64,000 nucleotides of DNA from Stachybotrys elegans. Taxonomy: Eukaryota; Ascomycota; Sordariomycetes; Hypocreales; Stachybotryaceae. Of this stretch, positions 22,947-33,379 are shown in pieces. The notes beneath the pieces were generated by a model, which had not been told where the DNA came from, ran no database searches, and saw nothing but the letters and a program-made list of their open reading frames with translations. Every line of letters starts with the position of its first letter. The stretch's first letter is position 1. The position numbers and the translations under genes were made by a program. The stretch is from assembly GCA_020746835.1 (NCBI GenBank), contig JAGPNK010000016.1:62001-126000 (forward strand). The letters run 5' to 3'.

Positions 22947-24810
22947 TTAGTAGACATATCGCCATCCCCTGGTCTCGGTCGACTCAGGAGTCCAGCCCTC
23001 AGCCTCGTCAAGCCTCTTGTTAAGGCGCTTGGCGCGCCACATGGCACCCCAGGCGGAAGCAACAACAATCAGGCAGCCGAAGAGAACCAGGCCACCACCG
23101 AGGCGGTAGTAGGGCTCGTGAGCGCGGGGCCAGAAGTAGGGAGAGAACCAGTGGCTGGTCTGGGAGATGCAGTTGGCAATGGCAATCAGCGCGGCCTTCT
23201 TGCTGCGGGGAGCAGGAACCACGGTCGTCTCCCAAGAAAGCTGCAGGTTGAGACCGTTGTAGGTACCGGTGATGAGGAGGAAGAGACCGACGTAGCGCAC
23301 GGCGATGAGGTCGACCGAGATGAGCATGGCGCAGCCGATGGCGCTTCCAATGATGGGGATGACAATGTGCCAGAAAGACTCCTGTCGCTTTCCAGAGGAC
23401 CAAGCACAAACGCAGGCAAATGCATAGCTGAAGGCGTATGGAGGAGCCTGAATGAAGTAGGTGGTGAGCTCGCCAAGGTCGAAGGTGTTGACGATCTGTA
23501 GAGGCAAAAAATTAGCTTTGGTTCTTCCAAGTGTCTATTGTGTTGAGATCGTCTTCAAGGCTTCAAAGTCGCTGGACATCCAACATTGCCGAATTGGGTA
23601 AGCTGGGTGGGTCCACCAGCGTGTTAGTGGGCCAATCAGATTCGTTGCCTTATCGCGCGAAATCTTCTCAACACCACCACACCAAAACACCAAAACACCA
23701 AAAAACGAATTCTCAACGCAACGAGATGATTTCTGGAGCAAAAAACTCACCGAAGGCAGGAAATCCTTAAAGCTCTGAGCTGTGATAAGAGCAAAATGCA
23801 TGGCACAGAATAGCCACGTGAAAGGGTCCTTGACAGCATCGCGAAGACCGTCCCAAGTTCCACCGACACCCTCGTCGACACCACCGTTGGAGCAGAGAAC
23901 TCGGTATTGAGCCATCTCCTTCTCCTCAGGGGTGAGGAAGCGGGTGTTGTGGGGCCAGTCAGGGAGGGTGAAGTAAGCGACGAGGGCGACCAGGATAGAG
24001 GCAATACCCTCAATCAGGAAGAACCACTGCCAGGAATAGAGTCCTCCAATGCCACCCATGGTGGTCAGGATACCAGCAGCCAGGAAACCAGACACAATAT
24101 TGGAAATGGTGTTTCCGGCGTGCCAGATAGCCATGCGCATGGGGTTCTCGTGCTTGGTGTACCAGGAAGAGGTCACTGGGATTGTCAGTCGGCGATGGGC
24201 AAAAATTGGCTGCAAGGCGACTTACTCAAGGTGATACCAGGGAAGAAGGGAGCCTCGAGAAGACCAGTGAAGAAGCGGAGGACGCAGAAGCCGGCGCCGT
24301 TAGTCAGGGCAGGGGTGCAGATTGTGGTGGCAGACCAGCCCAGCATGATGGTGGGGAGGAACCATCGGGGGTTGACCTTTGCGAGAAGAAGGTTGCCGGG
24401 CAATTGACCAACGAGGTATCCGACGTAGAAGGTTGAGATACCAGCGTTCCAGACGGTGTCCGACATGCCCAGATCCTCCTGCATACCACCCAGTCGGGCG
24501 TTGGAGACGTTGATGCGGTCGAGGTAGCTGATTGATGGTTAGCGAAAGGAAGAAAAAAAAAAAAAAGACGCCAGGGGCTGTAGGGGACGTACCACATGAG
24601 GAACATGATGGTAATGGTGGGCATCATGCGCCAGTCAATCTTGCTCAAGACCGACTTGTTGAGCTTCTCCATCTCTTCCTCACCGAGATCTCGGAGGAGG
24701 TCGAAACGGCTCTGGATCTCGCGGGGCGAGTTGACGTAGTCGCGAGCGTCAGCATCCTCGACATGGACGCCAGCCTTGTCGCTGTTGGCATCCATCTCCT
24801 TGGCCGTCAT
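22947..24810 (-). CDS. MFS anion:cation symporter (allantoate permease / Dal5-like family)
   Basis: Plasma-membrane proton-coupled uptake carrier of the fungal Dal5/Tna1-type family, which moves allantoate, nicotinate and other organic anions; the substrate is not deducible. Exons: 24810-24593, 24527-24226, 24175-23751 and 23495-22947, giving 497 residues with all phases closing. A hydrophilic N-terminus of about 65 residues leads to TM1. The hallmark CYLDRINVSNARLGG spans the exon 1-2 junction. Later motifs are FYVGYLVGQLPGNLLL, RFFTGLLEAPFFPG and SSWYTKHENPMRMA, in the order typical of the family. The last intron is 255 nt, far longer than the other introns here. It lies at the edge of the putative tricarboxylate cluster and may or may not belong to it. 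Confidence 0.88.
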
Positions 24811-26293
24811 ATTGAAAACTCGATAAGGGAGGATGAGGATGAGGGGAGGATGAGGTGGATGAGGAGGGTGGTGAGGAATGGAATCTGGAGAAGCGCGCTG
24901 GACGGGCTCTATTATACACATTTCCAGGGGGGGGTCTTTTTTCAGCTAAGCTTCTCCCCCCCTCGTGGTCAACTCTCGGCGCCTTCTAGGCCTGACTAGC
25001 TTCCCCACGAGTCGAGGCCTCGCAACGGCCAGGCCGCTGGGAGGCCTGATGCCCTGAGATCCCTAAACCATTCCCTAACCCACCCCAAGAGTGCGGGGTG
25101 CGGAGTTAGTGTCTAGGCAAGCTGGGGTTATGCTTATTTGCTCCCGCGGGAAGCTTAGAAAACCCTCCTAACAAGCATACCAAGCATATAAACAAGCTTA
25201 TCAGTAGCGCTTGGCCGATCCCGCGGGTCTCCAGCACGGAGACTGTCCGTGAGAGCTGAAGTCATTCTGCCACACACGCCCACTCTGCCAAGACGGTCCT
25301 GAGCGTATAGGCTGGCATCGGATCCCACTTGAGGCCTCCGTGACCATGGCCCGGGCAATTAACCAGAGTGAGGAAAAAACTGCTCATCCAGTTTCGACGG
25401 GACGGACGAACGGGTCTGCTGACGGGGCGTTGTGAGTCAATACTCCCGGCGGGGGCCGACTCCAGATCGGCGTTAGATCCTGGGGACAGACGTTGTGCGA
25501 GGGCCGTGTAGAGGGATCACCGAACCTACCCCAAACTGTCCCCAGCTTTTGGAGCCCCTACTGAGTCGTTAATGTGGAGGCGGGAGGTTTGGGGTCATCA
25601 AGACTAGTCACCTCGTAACCAGCAGGCTGGGTCGAGAGCTGCGACTATTGTCTTGGGTAGACTGCATGACTACAGACTACAGGGAGGCGAAGCAACGGGG
25701 TTGAAGAGATTTGTTGTATGTGTCATGGAAATTGAGCATCATACGACACTCGAAGCCGTGCTCGAGCCAGTAGGTTCATCACATTTGGTCACTGATCTCT
25801 CACACTTGGTCACTGGATCGGGGACTCTCACATACGATGCTCTTAGCTAGTTTCTGAGCGAGTTGGCGAGTGATGAGTTAGTAAATTGGTGAGTTGATGA
25901 GATGGACATTTCGTGATGGAGGTTTTCATGGTGTAAGTCAAATCACGGGCAAAGTTATGCAGAGGCATTGAACGAGTCTAGATGAAACTGAGATGGCTTC
26001 ATCTTGAACCTGGCTGATGTTCAGGATTCAGAAAGAACCGGTGGCTAATCCCCTGAGATACAACGAGAAGCCAATGACGCCTAAAGTCGCAGGAATTTGT
26101 GAGAAAATGATTATCGTGATGTCAATATATGGTGTTTAGTTGCAAGTATCACCGAAAAAGCACTCAAGTTTTCGAGGGCTGAAGCGTAAAAATATGCCAT
26201 AACGTTGTATGCATTAACGTCATGCATGTGTATTATGCCGTGTAATCATCCAAGACTGCGCCAGTAACCTGAATCTAACTCTATGGTATCCCT
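24811..26293. other. Intergenic region
   Basis: Promoter side of the MFS gene (GC-rich, with GAGGCCT palindromic phrases around 25010-25050), then sequence without a gene. Around 25780-25820 the phrase TTGGTCACTG is repeated in close succession, and 25855-25905 is a degenerate GAGT/TGAT-rich stretch. Confidence 0.4.
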
Positions 26294-27446
26294 TTATCGT
26301 GACAGCATACCGGCAACAAACTCATAAACCGAAAAGACAATGCCTCCGCTCATCACCAACCGTCCGAGACGCATGGTGCTTCCGCTCCACAGGGCCCTGA
26401 CGCCGCGCTCCGTGACGACCTTGGTCAGAGCCTCCATGGTGCCAGCACCCTTGGCAGACTGCGCCATGGTCTTGATGGTGTCAAAGGGCTGCGTGGCGTA
26501 GACGGTGATGGTGCCGGCAATGGCGCCAGAGGCAAAGGTGGTCAGGGTGTTCTGGGGGATGTTGTTCGTCTTGGTGTACTCCTTGATGACGTTGTAAGAG
26601 CCCATGCGGACGGCCGAGGTGGCCGACTGCTTGAGCGTCGTGGAGACGAGACCACGGTAGACTTCAGAGATGCCTCGGGTCTTGATCATGTGGCTGAGTG
26701 CATGGGTGCCGCCCCTGAACTGGCGGTTGCCCGACTTGGCGTCATCGATGCTGTTGATGTGAGCGATTGTTGATGGCAGGATTGTGATTTGATGCTCGAC
26801 TTACAGGGCAGTCTTTACTCTCTCGGTGGGGGTGACGGCCACGACACTCTCGACAGTTCCGGCAATCATGCCGGCGAGAATTCCTCGTGCTGGAGAGAGC
26901 TTGCCTTGCTCGTCCATGAGCATATTCCGGATGGAATCAAAGGACAAGAAGCGGACTCCGGCCTTGAATGTGGTGCCCTGACAATCTTGTTAACATCATT
27001 CTCCCAAAATTAAATAAAAGTGAGCAGTCGTTTCTTACCAGAATCAAGGTGGTGCAGCCCGTGTAGACAGCTCGCACGCCATCTTGCCTCACCGTCGTGG
27101 CAATGACGCTGAAGGGATTCCTGGAGTTCTGAGAACCCCCCAGCTGGGCGCGGGTCTTGGCAAACTCGAATGGGTACTGTTTCTGTGTTAGGAAAAAGCA
27201 CCCTCAAAACAAAAATCCTGGTTGGAGGAGAGGAGGGCAGCCGGCAAAAAAAACACGGCAGCAGGAAAATCAAGGAATGGATTGCTGGAGACGTACTGTT
27301 ATCGACGCCTCAACGGCACCTGCCACTCCGCCGGCAAATAATGACAGCGCAGGCGAGATCTTGTGCTTCTTCTTCTCCGCCAGCTTTGCTCCACTCGTTG
27401 CGTTCTGGACAGCTACCACTGCGGGTGCCTGCTGTATGGTGGCCAT
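26294..27446 (-). CDS. Mitochondrial tricarboxylate (citrate-type) carrier
   Basis: Inner-membrane exchanger of the mitochondrial carrier family, CTP1-like branch, predicted to move citrate or cis-aconitate out of mitochondria. Exons: 27446-27297, 27176-27039, 26977-26805 and 26750-26294; 305 residues, the normal family length. Three carrier repeats are visible by their signatures: YPFEFAKTRAQL (repeat 1), TPTERVKTAL (repeat 2) and QPFDTIKTMAQ (repeat 3). The first intron falls just before the YPFEF signature. The start MATIQQAPAVVAVQ is the only in-frame ATG. In fungal itaconate clusters a paralogue of this carrier (MttA/Mtt1) exports cis-aconitate. The PrpF-like gene 4.6 kb away makes such a dedicated role plausible, but a housekeeping citrate carrier cannot be excluded. 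Confidence 0.87.
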
Positions 27447-28274
27447 GTTGACGTGATGGTCTGCTTGTCCTCGTCTTTCTTGGCGTATGATATTTTGTTG
27501 GAGTTTTTCAACATCAACATCAACAACAATAATAATAATACAAGACTAGGTCATTCCCAGACGGGCGACTAGAGAAAAATTACGCCGCTATTTCAATAAG
27601 AGTTATTGGGACTGGAAAAGGGCGATGGGTTCCGGGAATTACTCGTGGCGGTCGCCTGTTGTTCCCGCGGATAGTTGGGGGCATCTGTTATGGAGAAGTG
27701 AGCAGATGGATAATGGATAAAGGCCCCGCTATGGCATCGCACTGACGGGCCGTAGAGGTGGATGGTTTCACCCAGTTCCATGCGTATTGGCCGAGGGCGC
27801 TGATCTGGACCGTGTAGACAGGCGCTATTCCCAGTTGGTCTGCGCCGTTCGGCAATGACTCGAAATCAATTGTCTGTGTTGGGAGGAATTGGCAAAAAAG
27901 AAGAAGAAAAAATAGGAGCAATATGGACAAAACCACGATATTCTGTCAGGATAGGCCATGGAGGAAATTGTGAACAAGCCCGCCAATGGGTCAGTTGTCT
28001 CGGGTATGGACAGGGCAGAGAGTCGAGACGCACGCGCATGGGTGAAGCCGTGCGTGAAAGTGGGGCGCGCCGAGTCGGGACCGACGCAAGAGGCAAAACC
28101 ATTCAGCGCCTCAGGGCATGCCATGCCGGCTAGGGGCGGCATGGCTCGGGGGACAAGCTTGGCAGAGAATGACTGCGGACTACCACGCGACGCTCACCAA
28201 TTCCTTAATGTTGTGGCCACCAAGTAGGTAGATCTACGATGGCAGATTCTATTCACCGGTACGGAGTATTTAGT

Positions 28275-28300
28275 AGGTAAGCAGCACGTACTGCCTACCT
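28275..28300. promoter_or_regulatory. Inverted repeat in a divergent promoter
   Basis: AGGTAAGCAG and CTGCCTACCT form a 9-of-10 inverted repeat around a 6-bp centre (CACGTA). It lies between the mitochondrial carrier and the Zn2Cys6 gene, about 250 bp upstream of the latter. Use as a regulator binding site is only a suggestion. Confidence 0.3.
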
Positions 28301-28552
28301 GTAGGTGCCTAGACTGTAAGTAGTGACAGTAGTGAGTGGCAGTCATGAGACCACTAAAAGGCGCTACGGGGAAAGCACCGCCCCGTCAAATATGGCAGGC
28401 GCAAGTGGGGATGTGGCCAGAAAACCTGCAAACCAGCCAACTCTGGATCCTCTGGATCCGTTTGAGGCCGCTGCCTTTCTTCTCCTCTTCCCGCGGCAAA
28501 GCTGCCCATTTCCCTTCCCCTTCCATTCCCTCTTTGCACCGGCCATGCCATC

Positions 28553-31059
28553 ATGTCTTCCACAACCATGTCTGGGAGGCCGCGCAGACGAGCCGTGGAA
28601 GCATGTACCTTTTGCCGCAAGCGCAAGGTAAAGTTTTCTTCCCTTCTCTTCCCACCCCTCTTCTCTAGCCCCTCCGTCTTTTCCTCCAAGACGGACAACC
28701 GTCTCGAGGACCCGCGGGCTCACGGCTCACTCTTCTGTAGATCAAGTGTAATAATGAACAGCCCACTTGTGCCAACTGTCGCACCTATGGCAAGGATTGT
28801 GTCTACGAGCCTCTGGCTTCTCCAGCCTCGTCCTCAGGCAATCCAGCTGCTAGTGGCACCGCAGCCGCCCGCAACTCGCGTCGCAAGAGCAGGCCCCCAT
28901 CCAGCCAGCCTGGCGGTCCGGACGTAAAGGTTCGTAGCGAAACAACGCCGCCTGAAGACACGCATGCATATCCCGCCCTGGGCAGCCACGAGCCCGAGCC
29001 TCGTTCGGGCCCGACGCCCAAGAGTCCAGACGAGACGCCCCAGGGTCGTCCGGACGTGAGGCGGAATGGTGTCTCGCGCATCGTCGTCTCCGCCAACGGC
29101 GTCTCGACCTATCACGGTCGCACCAGCACTCTCTTTGAGGAGAACCTGCAGGACCGCGCCACTGCAGACCACCCTTCGCTGCCGGATGAATGGATCGAAA
29201 AGAGCCTTGTGGCAGAGGCTGCGAGGCAGCGCCAGCTGGAGCAGTATCACTACAGCACGGGCATGCTCGACTTTGACGGCGTAGAACCAGAGCTGGCGAT
29301 GCATCTCCTCTCCCTGCACTGGAATCGCCAGCACCACTCCTTCCTCCTCACGTATAGGGCGGCCTTTATGCGGGACATGGCATGCAACGGCCCGTACTTT
29401 TCTAAGCTCCTGCTGAATGCCATTTACTTTGGCGCCTCCAAGTTCAGCCCGCGACTCGAGGTGAGGCGTGACCCCAACGATGTGCGCACGGCAGGCTGGC
29501 AGTTTCGGCAGCGAGTTCGCCAACTGCTCGGCACCGCCCTGGATCGCAGCGAAATCACCACCATCCAGGCGCTTCTCGTAATGACAAACTCGCTCTTTGC
29601 CCTTGGCGATGAGCGGAGTGCTGCCTGGCTCTATGCAGGACTGGCATTCCGCATGATCATCGACCTCGGCATGCACGTGGATGCTACGGATCTGGGGATA
29701 CCAAAACGCTTCTCCGACGAAGACTTGGAGATCAGGCGGAGGGTCTTCTGGGGAGCTTTCGGTAAGTCGTCATCTTCTTCACCCAATCGTGTCTGAGCTG
29801 ACCTGTGTAGTGGTGGACAAGATTCAAAGCCTCTATCAAGGCCGGCCCGTCACCCTCAAAGAGTCGGACACGTTGGTCCCCATCAAATTCCTGGATACCT
29901 ACGAAGAATTCGAGCACTGGACCCCCTTCGCCTATTCGACCCAGTCCGTCAGCTACCCAGGATCACCGGCCTACAGCGTGTCGACGTTTACAAGCCTATG
30001 CCGATTGGCCGTCGTGATGAGCGACATCCTGGGCAGCATCTACACGGAGCGAAGCTTCAGCGAGAGCGCGGTGAAATTGTCGGCCGTGCTGGAGAGCCTC
30101 AACTCCAAGCTTGCCGACTGGAAGAGCAACCTGCCTCGTCACCTCAACTTCGACCCAAAGGAATTTACAAAAGTGCCACCACCACATGTTTTGAGTTTAC
30201 AGTAAGTCAGAATACCCATGAGATAGACTCGTGCTGATGCCAACCTCGCAGTGCCATGTATCACGTTCTTACCATTCTTCTGCACCGTCCCTTTGTCGCC
30301 GACGGACATTTGTACAACACTTCTCGTTCTGTATCCGTCAACTCGCTCATTACTTGCGCCTCGTCTGCCAGCACCATCGTTTCGTTGCTCCGAGCCTATG
30401 ACAAAGCGTTTTCTGTGAAGCGGGCTCCTTACCTGATATCCTACGCCACCTACGTGGCAGCAACAATTCACGTTCGAATAGCCGCCAAGAGCAGCTCCGA
30501 GTCGGAAGCGCACTACAGCCTGCAAGCCTGTCTGGATGTCTTTGAGGAAAACTCAGCAACCAACAGTGCCGTCAAGAGGGCAAACGTCATTGTACGGAAG
30601 CTAATGGAGAGGCTGGGCGTGACTAGCCTCAAAACAGACAAGGGGCTTAAGAATCACGACCCCAAACTCATGAGCAACGAGGTCAGCCGTCCTCTCCCAC
30701 AGATACCGCCTGCTGGAAACCAGACTGGAAACACAATGGGCCCGCCTTCGTCAAACCAGTTCCCCGGAGAAGCCGACTACGGCACGCCACAAACGAATTG
30801 GTCCGACATTGACGGCATCATCCAGAGCTTCCTCGGGGGCCAAGACGGAGCCTTTGGAGGTGAGGGGGAGCAGCCCACGGACCTAGAGCATATGGAGTCT
30901 CTTCCCGCTCCCCAATACCAAGAGGTTGCGGGCGCCCACGTCCCCATGAACGAAGCCTACGGCGGAGGTGGACCTATCAAAATTGGGGATAATGGGGGGT
31001 CCATCGAGGATCTGTTGTTTGGGTTCAACGGCTCTGCCTTGGACAGCTTTCTCATGTGA
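28553..31059 (+). CDS. Zn(II)2Cys6 transcription factor with fungal-specific regulatory domain
   Basis: Nuclear DNA-binding regulator. Exons: 28553-28627, 28741-29761, 29811-30201 and 30252-31059, all phases closing, 764 residues. The zinc cluster is split by intron 1: CTFCRKRK / IKCNNEQPTCANCRTYGKDC, i.e. C-x2-C-x6-C-x5-C-x2-C-x6-C. It is followed by a disordered P/S-rich linker. The fungal transcription-factor homology domain starts near residue 200 (LAMHLLSLHWNRQHHSFLLT) and includes ALGDERSAAWLYAGLAFRMI and RRRVFWGAF. A glycine-, proline- and acid-rich C-terminus is a candidate activation region. Its position between the carrier and the PrpF gene suggests it is a cluster-specific regulator. 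Confidence 0.9.
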
Positions 31060-32019
31060 GATTTATGTGAATGACTGTATTTACGCACTTGTAGGCTTTT
31101 CATCAATAGTCCCCAACGAGCCTCATGCAGGAGTTGGGGAGATTGACTCTTATCGGCATCAAATACCATAATCGATCGTCGTTGCATCATCACCATCGCC
31201 ATCACCATCGTCATCATCTGTGAGCCAATTGCAGCAGTGCCTACGAAGGCTGCCAAGACCACTGGCGAGATAAGAACACGACAAAGTCAGACGTGGCAAA
31301 GTGTAAACGAGAGATGAAAAGCACATCTCTCCAGGAAAGCTTGGGCCGTGACGAACTAGCTGGGCTCCATGCCAAGATTTCGCTGCAAGCACTCTTCCCG
31401 TCTGGCGCCAGGTCTAGTCTGTGACTCAAGTCTGGGGAAGTGGTAATAGTCTGGGGTTGGTGGACTCCGCGATCTAGATGGCCATCTAGATCTCTGGTTG
31501 ATGCTGAATTTTCGCCTGTCCATGGTGTCTGCCACGCGATGAGGTGGTGAGGACAGGCCTTCTCCAACTACCCCACGCCACACGGCCCCATAAGGATACG
31601 GGGTTCGGAGGATGGCCGAGGATGCGCAGGCCGTCCGCGGGTGCTCTTACCCGCGGGAAGCTGCACTACCAACATCCCGATGATGGTGATCTGATCCATG
31701 CCCGTCTCCTGGCTCCGGCGCCTGATTCACAAACGTCACGATGGCCAGGACGGCTGTAACGGCAACCGAGCCGGCCCACCTGAGCCCCCTCGGACTTGGA
31801 CGGGCGGACGCGTGAGCTAGCAATATGATAAAGCAAAAGGATCCCCTTCCCCCCGGGGCGGATGAGTGGCTCGCTTGTTGGCTAATCAGCACGATACGAG
31901 ACCATATACAACCCTACACGACCCATGCGACCTACCCTACCTGCCTGTCTGAGGCTAAGAACTGCTGAGGACCTACAACGCATCAACTACACATCCCTCT
32001 TCCCCCCTTCCTACCCAAG
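31060..32019. other. Intergenic region with CAT-rich microsatellite
   Basis: Separates the transcription factor from the PrpF gene. An imperfect CATCAC/CATCGC simple repeat lies at about 31184-31220. A CT/CC-rich leader directly precedes the PrpF start. No further gene is seen. Confidence 0.45.
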
Positions 32020-33276
32020 ATGACGGCCGAGTCCAAGATCCAGACGCAGCGCCGCGTCCGCCACGCCCTGCCCGCCGTCATGATGCGGGCCGGCACCTCC
32101 AAGGGCCTCTTCTTCCACAGATCCGACCTCCCAGCCTCGGAGAAGGACTGGGCGGCACCCCTGCTGGGAGCCATGGGCTCCAAGTTCAACGACGTCCGCC
32201 AGATTGACGGCGTCGGCGGCGCCAGCAGCGTCACGTCCAAGGTGGCCGTGATTGCGCCCTCGGCGCAGCCCGGCGCCGACGTCGACTACACGTTTGTTCA
32301 GGTCGCCGTCGGCAAGGAGACGATTGACCTGTCGGGCAACTGTGGAAACATGTGCTCGGGCGTCGGACCCTTTGCTATCCAGGAGGGCCTCGTCGTGCCA
32401 CCCCCCGGGGCGCGCACCGTGGACGTGCGCATCTACAATACAAACACAAAGAGATATATTGTCGAGACGATAGCCCTCGACGAGAATGGCGAGGTGCTGG
32501 AGGATGGCGACCACTTCATCCCCGGCGTCAAGGCGCCCGGCTCCGAGATCAAGGTCGCCTTTGTCGACCCGGCCGGCAGCATGACTGGAAAGCTGTTCCC
32601 TACCGGCAGGCGCCTGGAGCAGATTGTCGTGGACCCCATCGACGTCAACCTGGAGCCCTTTGTGGTCGACGTGACGCTCATCGACGCCGCAAACCCCTTT
32701 GTGTTTGTCGACGCCCAGACGCTGCCCATGTTTGCCCGCCAGGAAGACCCCGACTCGCCCATCTGCGTGCAGGTAGCCGAGGCGATCCGCCAGCGCGCCG
32801 CCGTGCAGATGGGTCTGGCCCCCGACCTGGAGACGGCCTCCAAGACGCGCGCCACGCCCAAGATTGCCTACGTCTCCCCCCCGGAGCCCAAGGCCGCCGG
32901 CAAGGGCGACGTCACGGGCGTCAAGGTCCTGGCGTACAGCATGGGCAAGACGCACCCCACGCTGCCCCTGACGGGCGGCGTCTGCCTGGCCAGCGCGACG
33001 GTGCTCGAGGGCACCGTGGCGCACCGGGCTTCGCTCGGCGGAAAGCCCGTGCCTGAGAGCTTCATCAACACGCCCGAGAGGACGCCCAGCCCGCCCTCGG
33101 AGAAGCAGGTTTCTGCGGCCAGCGGCGACGTTTCTCCGGAGCAGACGGTGCACATTACGCACGGCGGCGGCACGATGGAGGTCAAGGTGCAGATGGCGGG
33201 AGGAGAGATTAAGCAATGCAGCATATCACGAACAGCAAGAACCCTGTTTAAGGGAAGCGTCATGTACTATAATTAG
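32020..33276 (+). CDS. PrpF-family isomerase (aconitate-delta-isomerase-like)
   Basis: Single-exon enzyme of 418 residues with the diaminopimelate-epimerase-like PrpF fold. Family members shift a double bond or isomerise aconitate, methylitaconate or oxalomesaconate. Visible signatures are PAVMMRAGTSKGLFF near the N-terminus, QIDGVGGASSVTSKVAV with Lys74, and TIDLSGNCGNMCSGVGPFAI with Cys108 and Cys112; these Lys and Cys positions correspond to those held important in bacterial PrpF. The C-terminus has the family's GGVCLASATVLEGTVAH and HGGGTMEVKV. In Ustilago maydis a PrpF-like protein (Adi1) converts cis- to trans-aconitate. With a tricarboxylate carrier, a regulator and a transporter nearby, the same reaction is the leading guess here. 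Codons are strongly C/G-ending, suggesting good expression. Confidence 0.88.
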   Translation: MTAESKIQTQRRVRHALPAVMMRAGTSKGLFFHRSDLPASEKDWAAPLLGAMGSKFNDVRQIDGVGGASSVTSKVAVIAPSAQPGADVDYTFVQVAVGKETIDLSGNCGNMCSGVGPFAIQEGLVVPPPGARTVDVRIYNTNTKRYIVETIALDENGEVLEDGDHFIPGVKAPGSEIKVAFVDPAGSMTGKLFPTGRRLEQIVVDPIDVNLEPFVVDVTLIDAANPFVFVDAQTLPMFARQEDPDSPICVQVAEAIRQRAAVQMGLAPDLETASKTRATPKIAYVSPPEPKAAGKGDVTGVKVLAYSMGKTHPTLPLTGGVCLASATVLEGTVAHRASLGGKPVPESFINTPERTPSPPSEKQVSAASGDVSPEQTVHITHGGGTMEVKVQMAGGEIKQCSISRTARTLFKGSVMYYN

Positions 33277-33379
33277 AGTTTAGATGATCTAGACATTCAT
33301 GAAGGATACCAAATACGTTAACGAATACATCCATGTCTTTGCATTTCAACCTCTATCCATTCTCTTCAGGGGCATATCC

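Noticed and set aside
32011..33216. 401-codon open frame on the minus strand opposite the PrpF gene
   Set aside because: It is an antisense shadow caused by the strong C/G third-position bias of the PrpF gene; its protein is rich in Arg, Gly and Val repeats without a fold signature.
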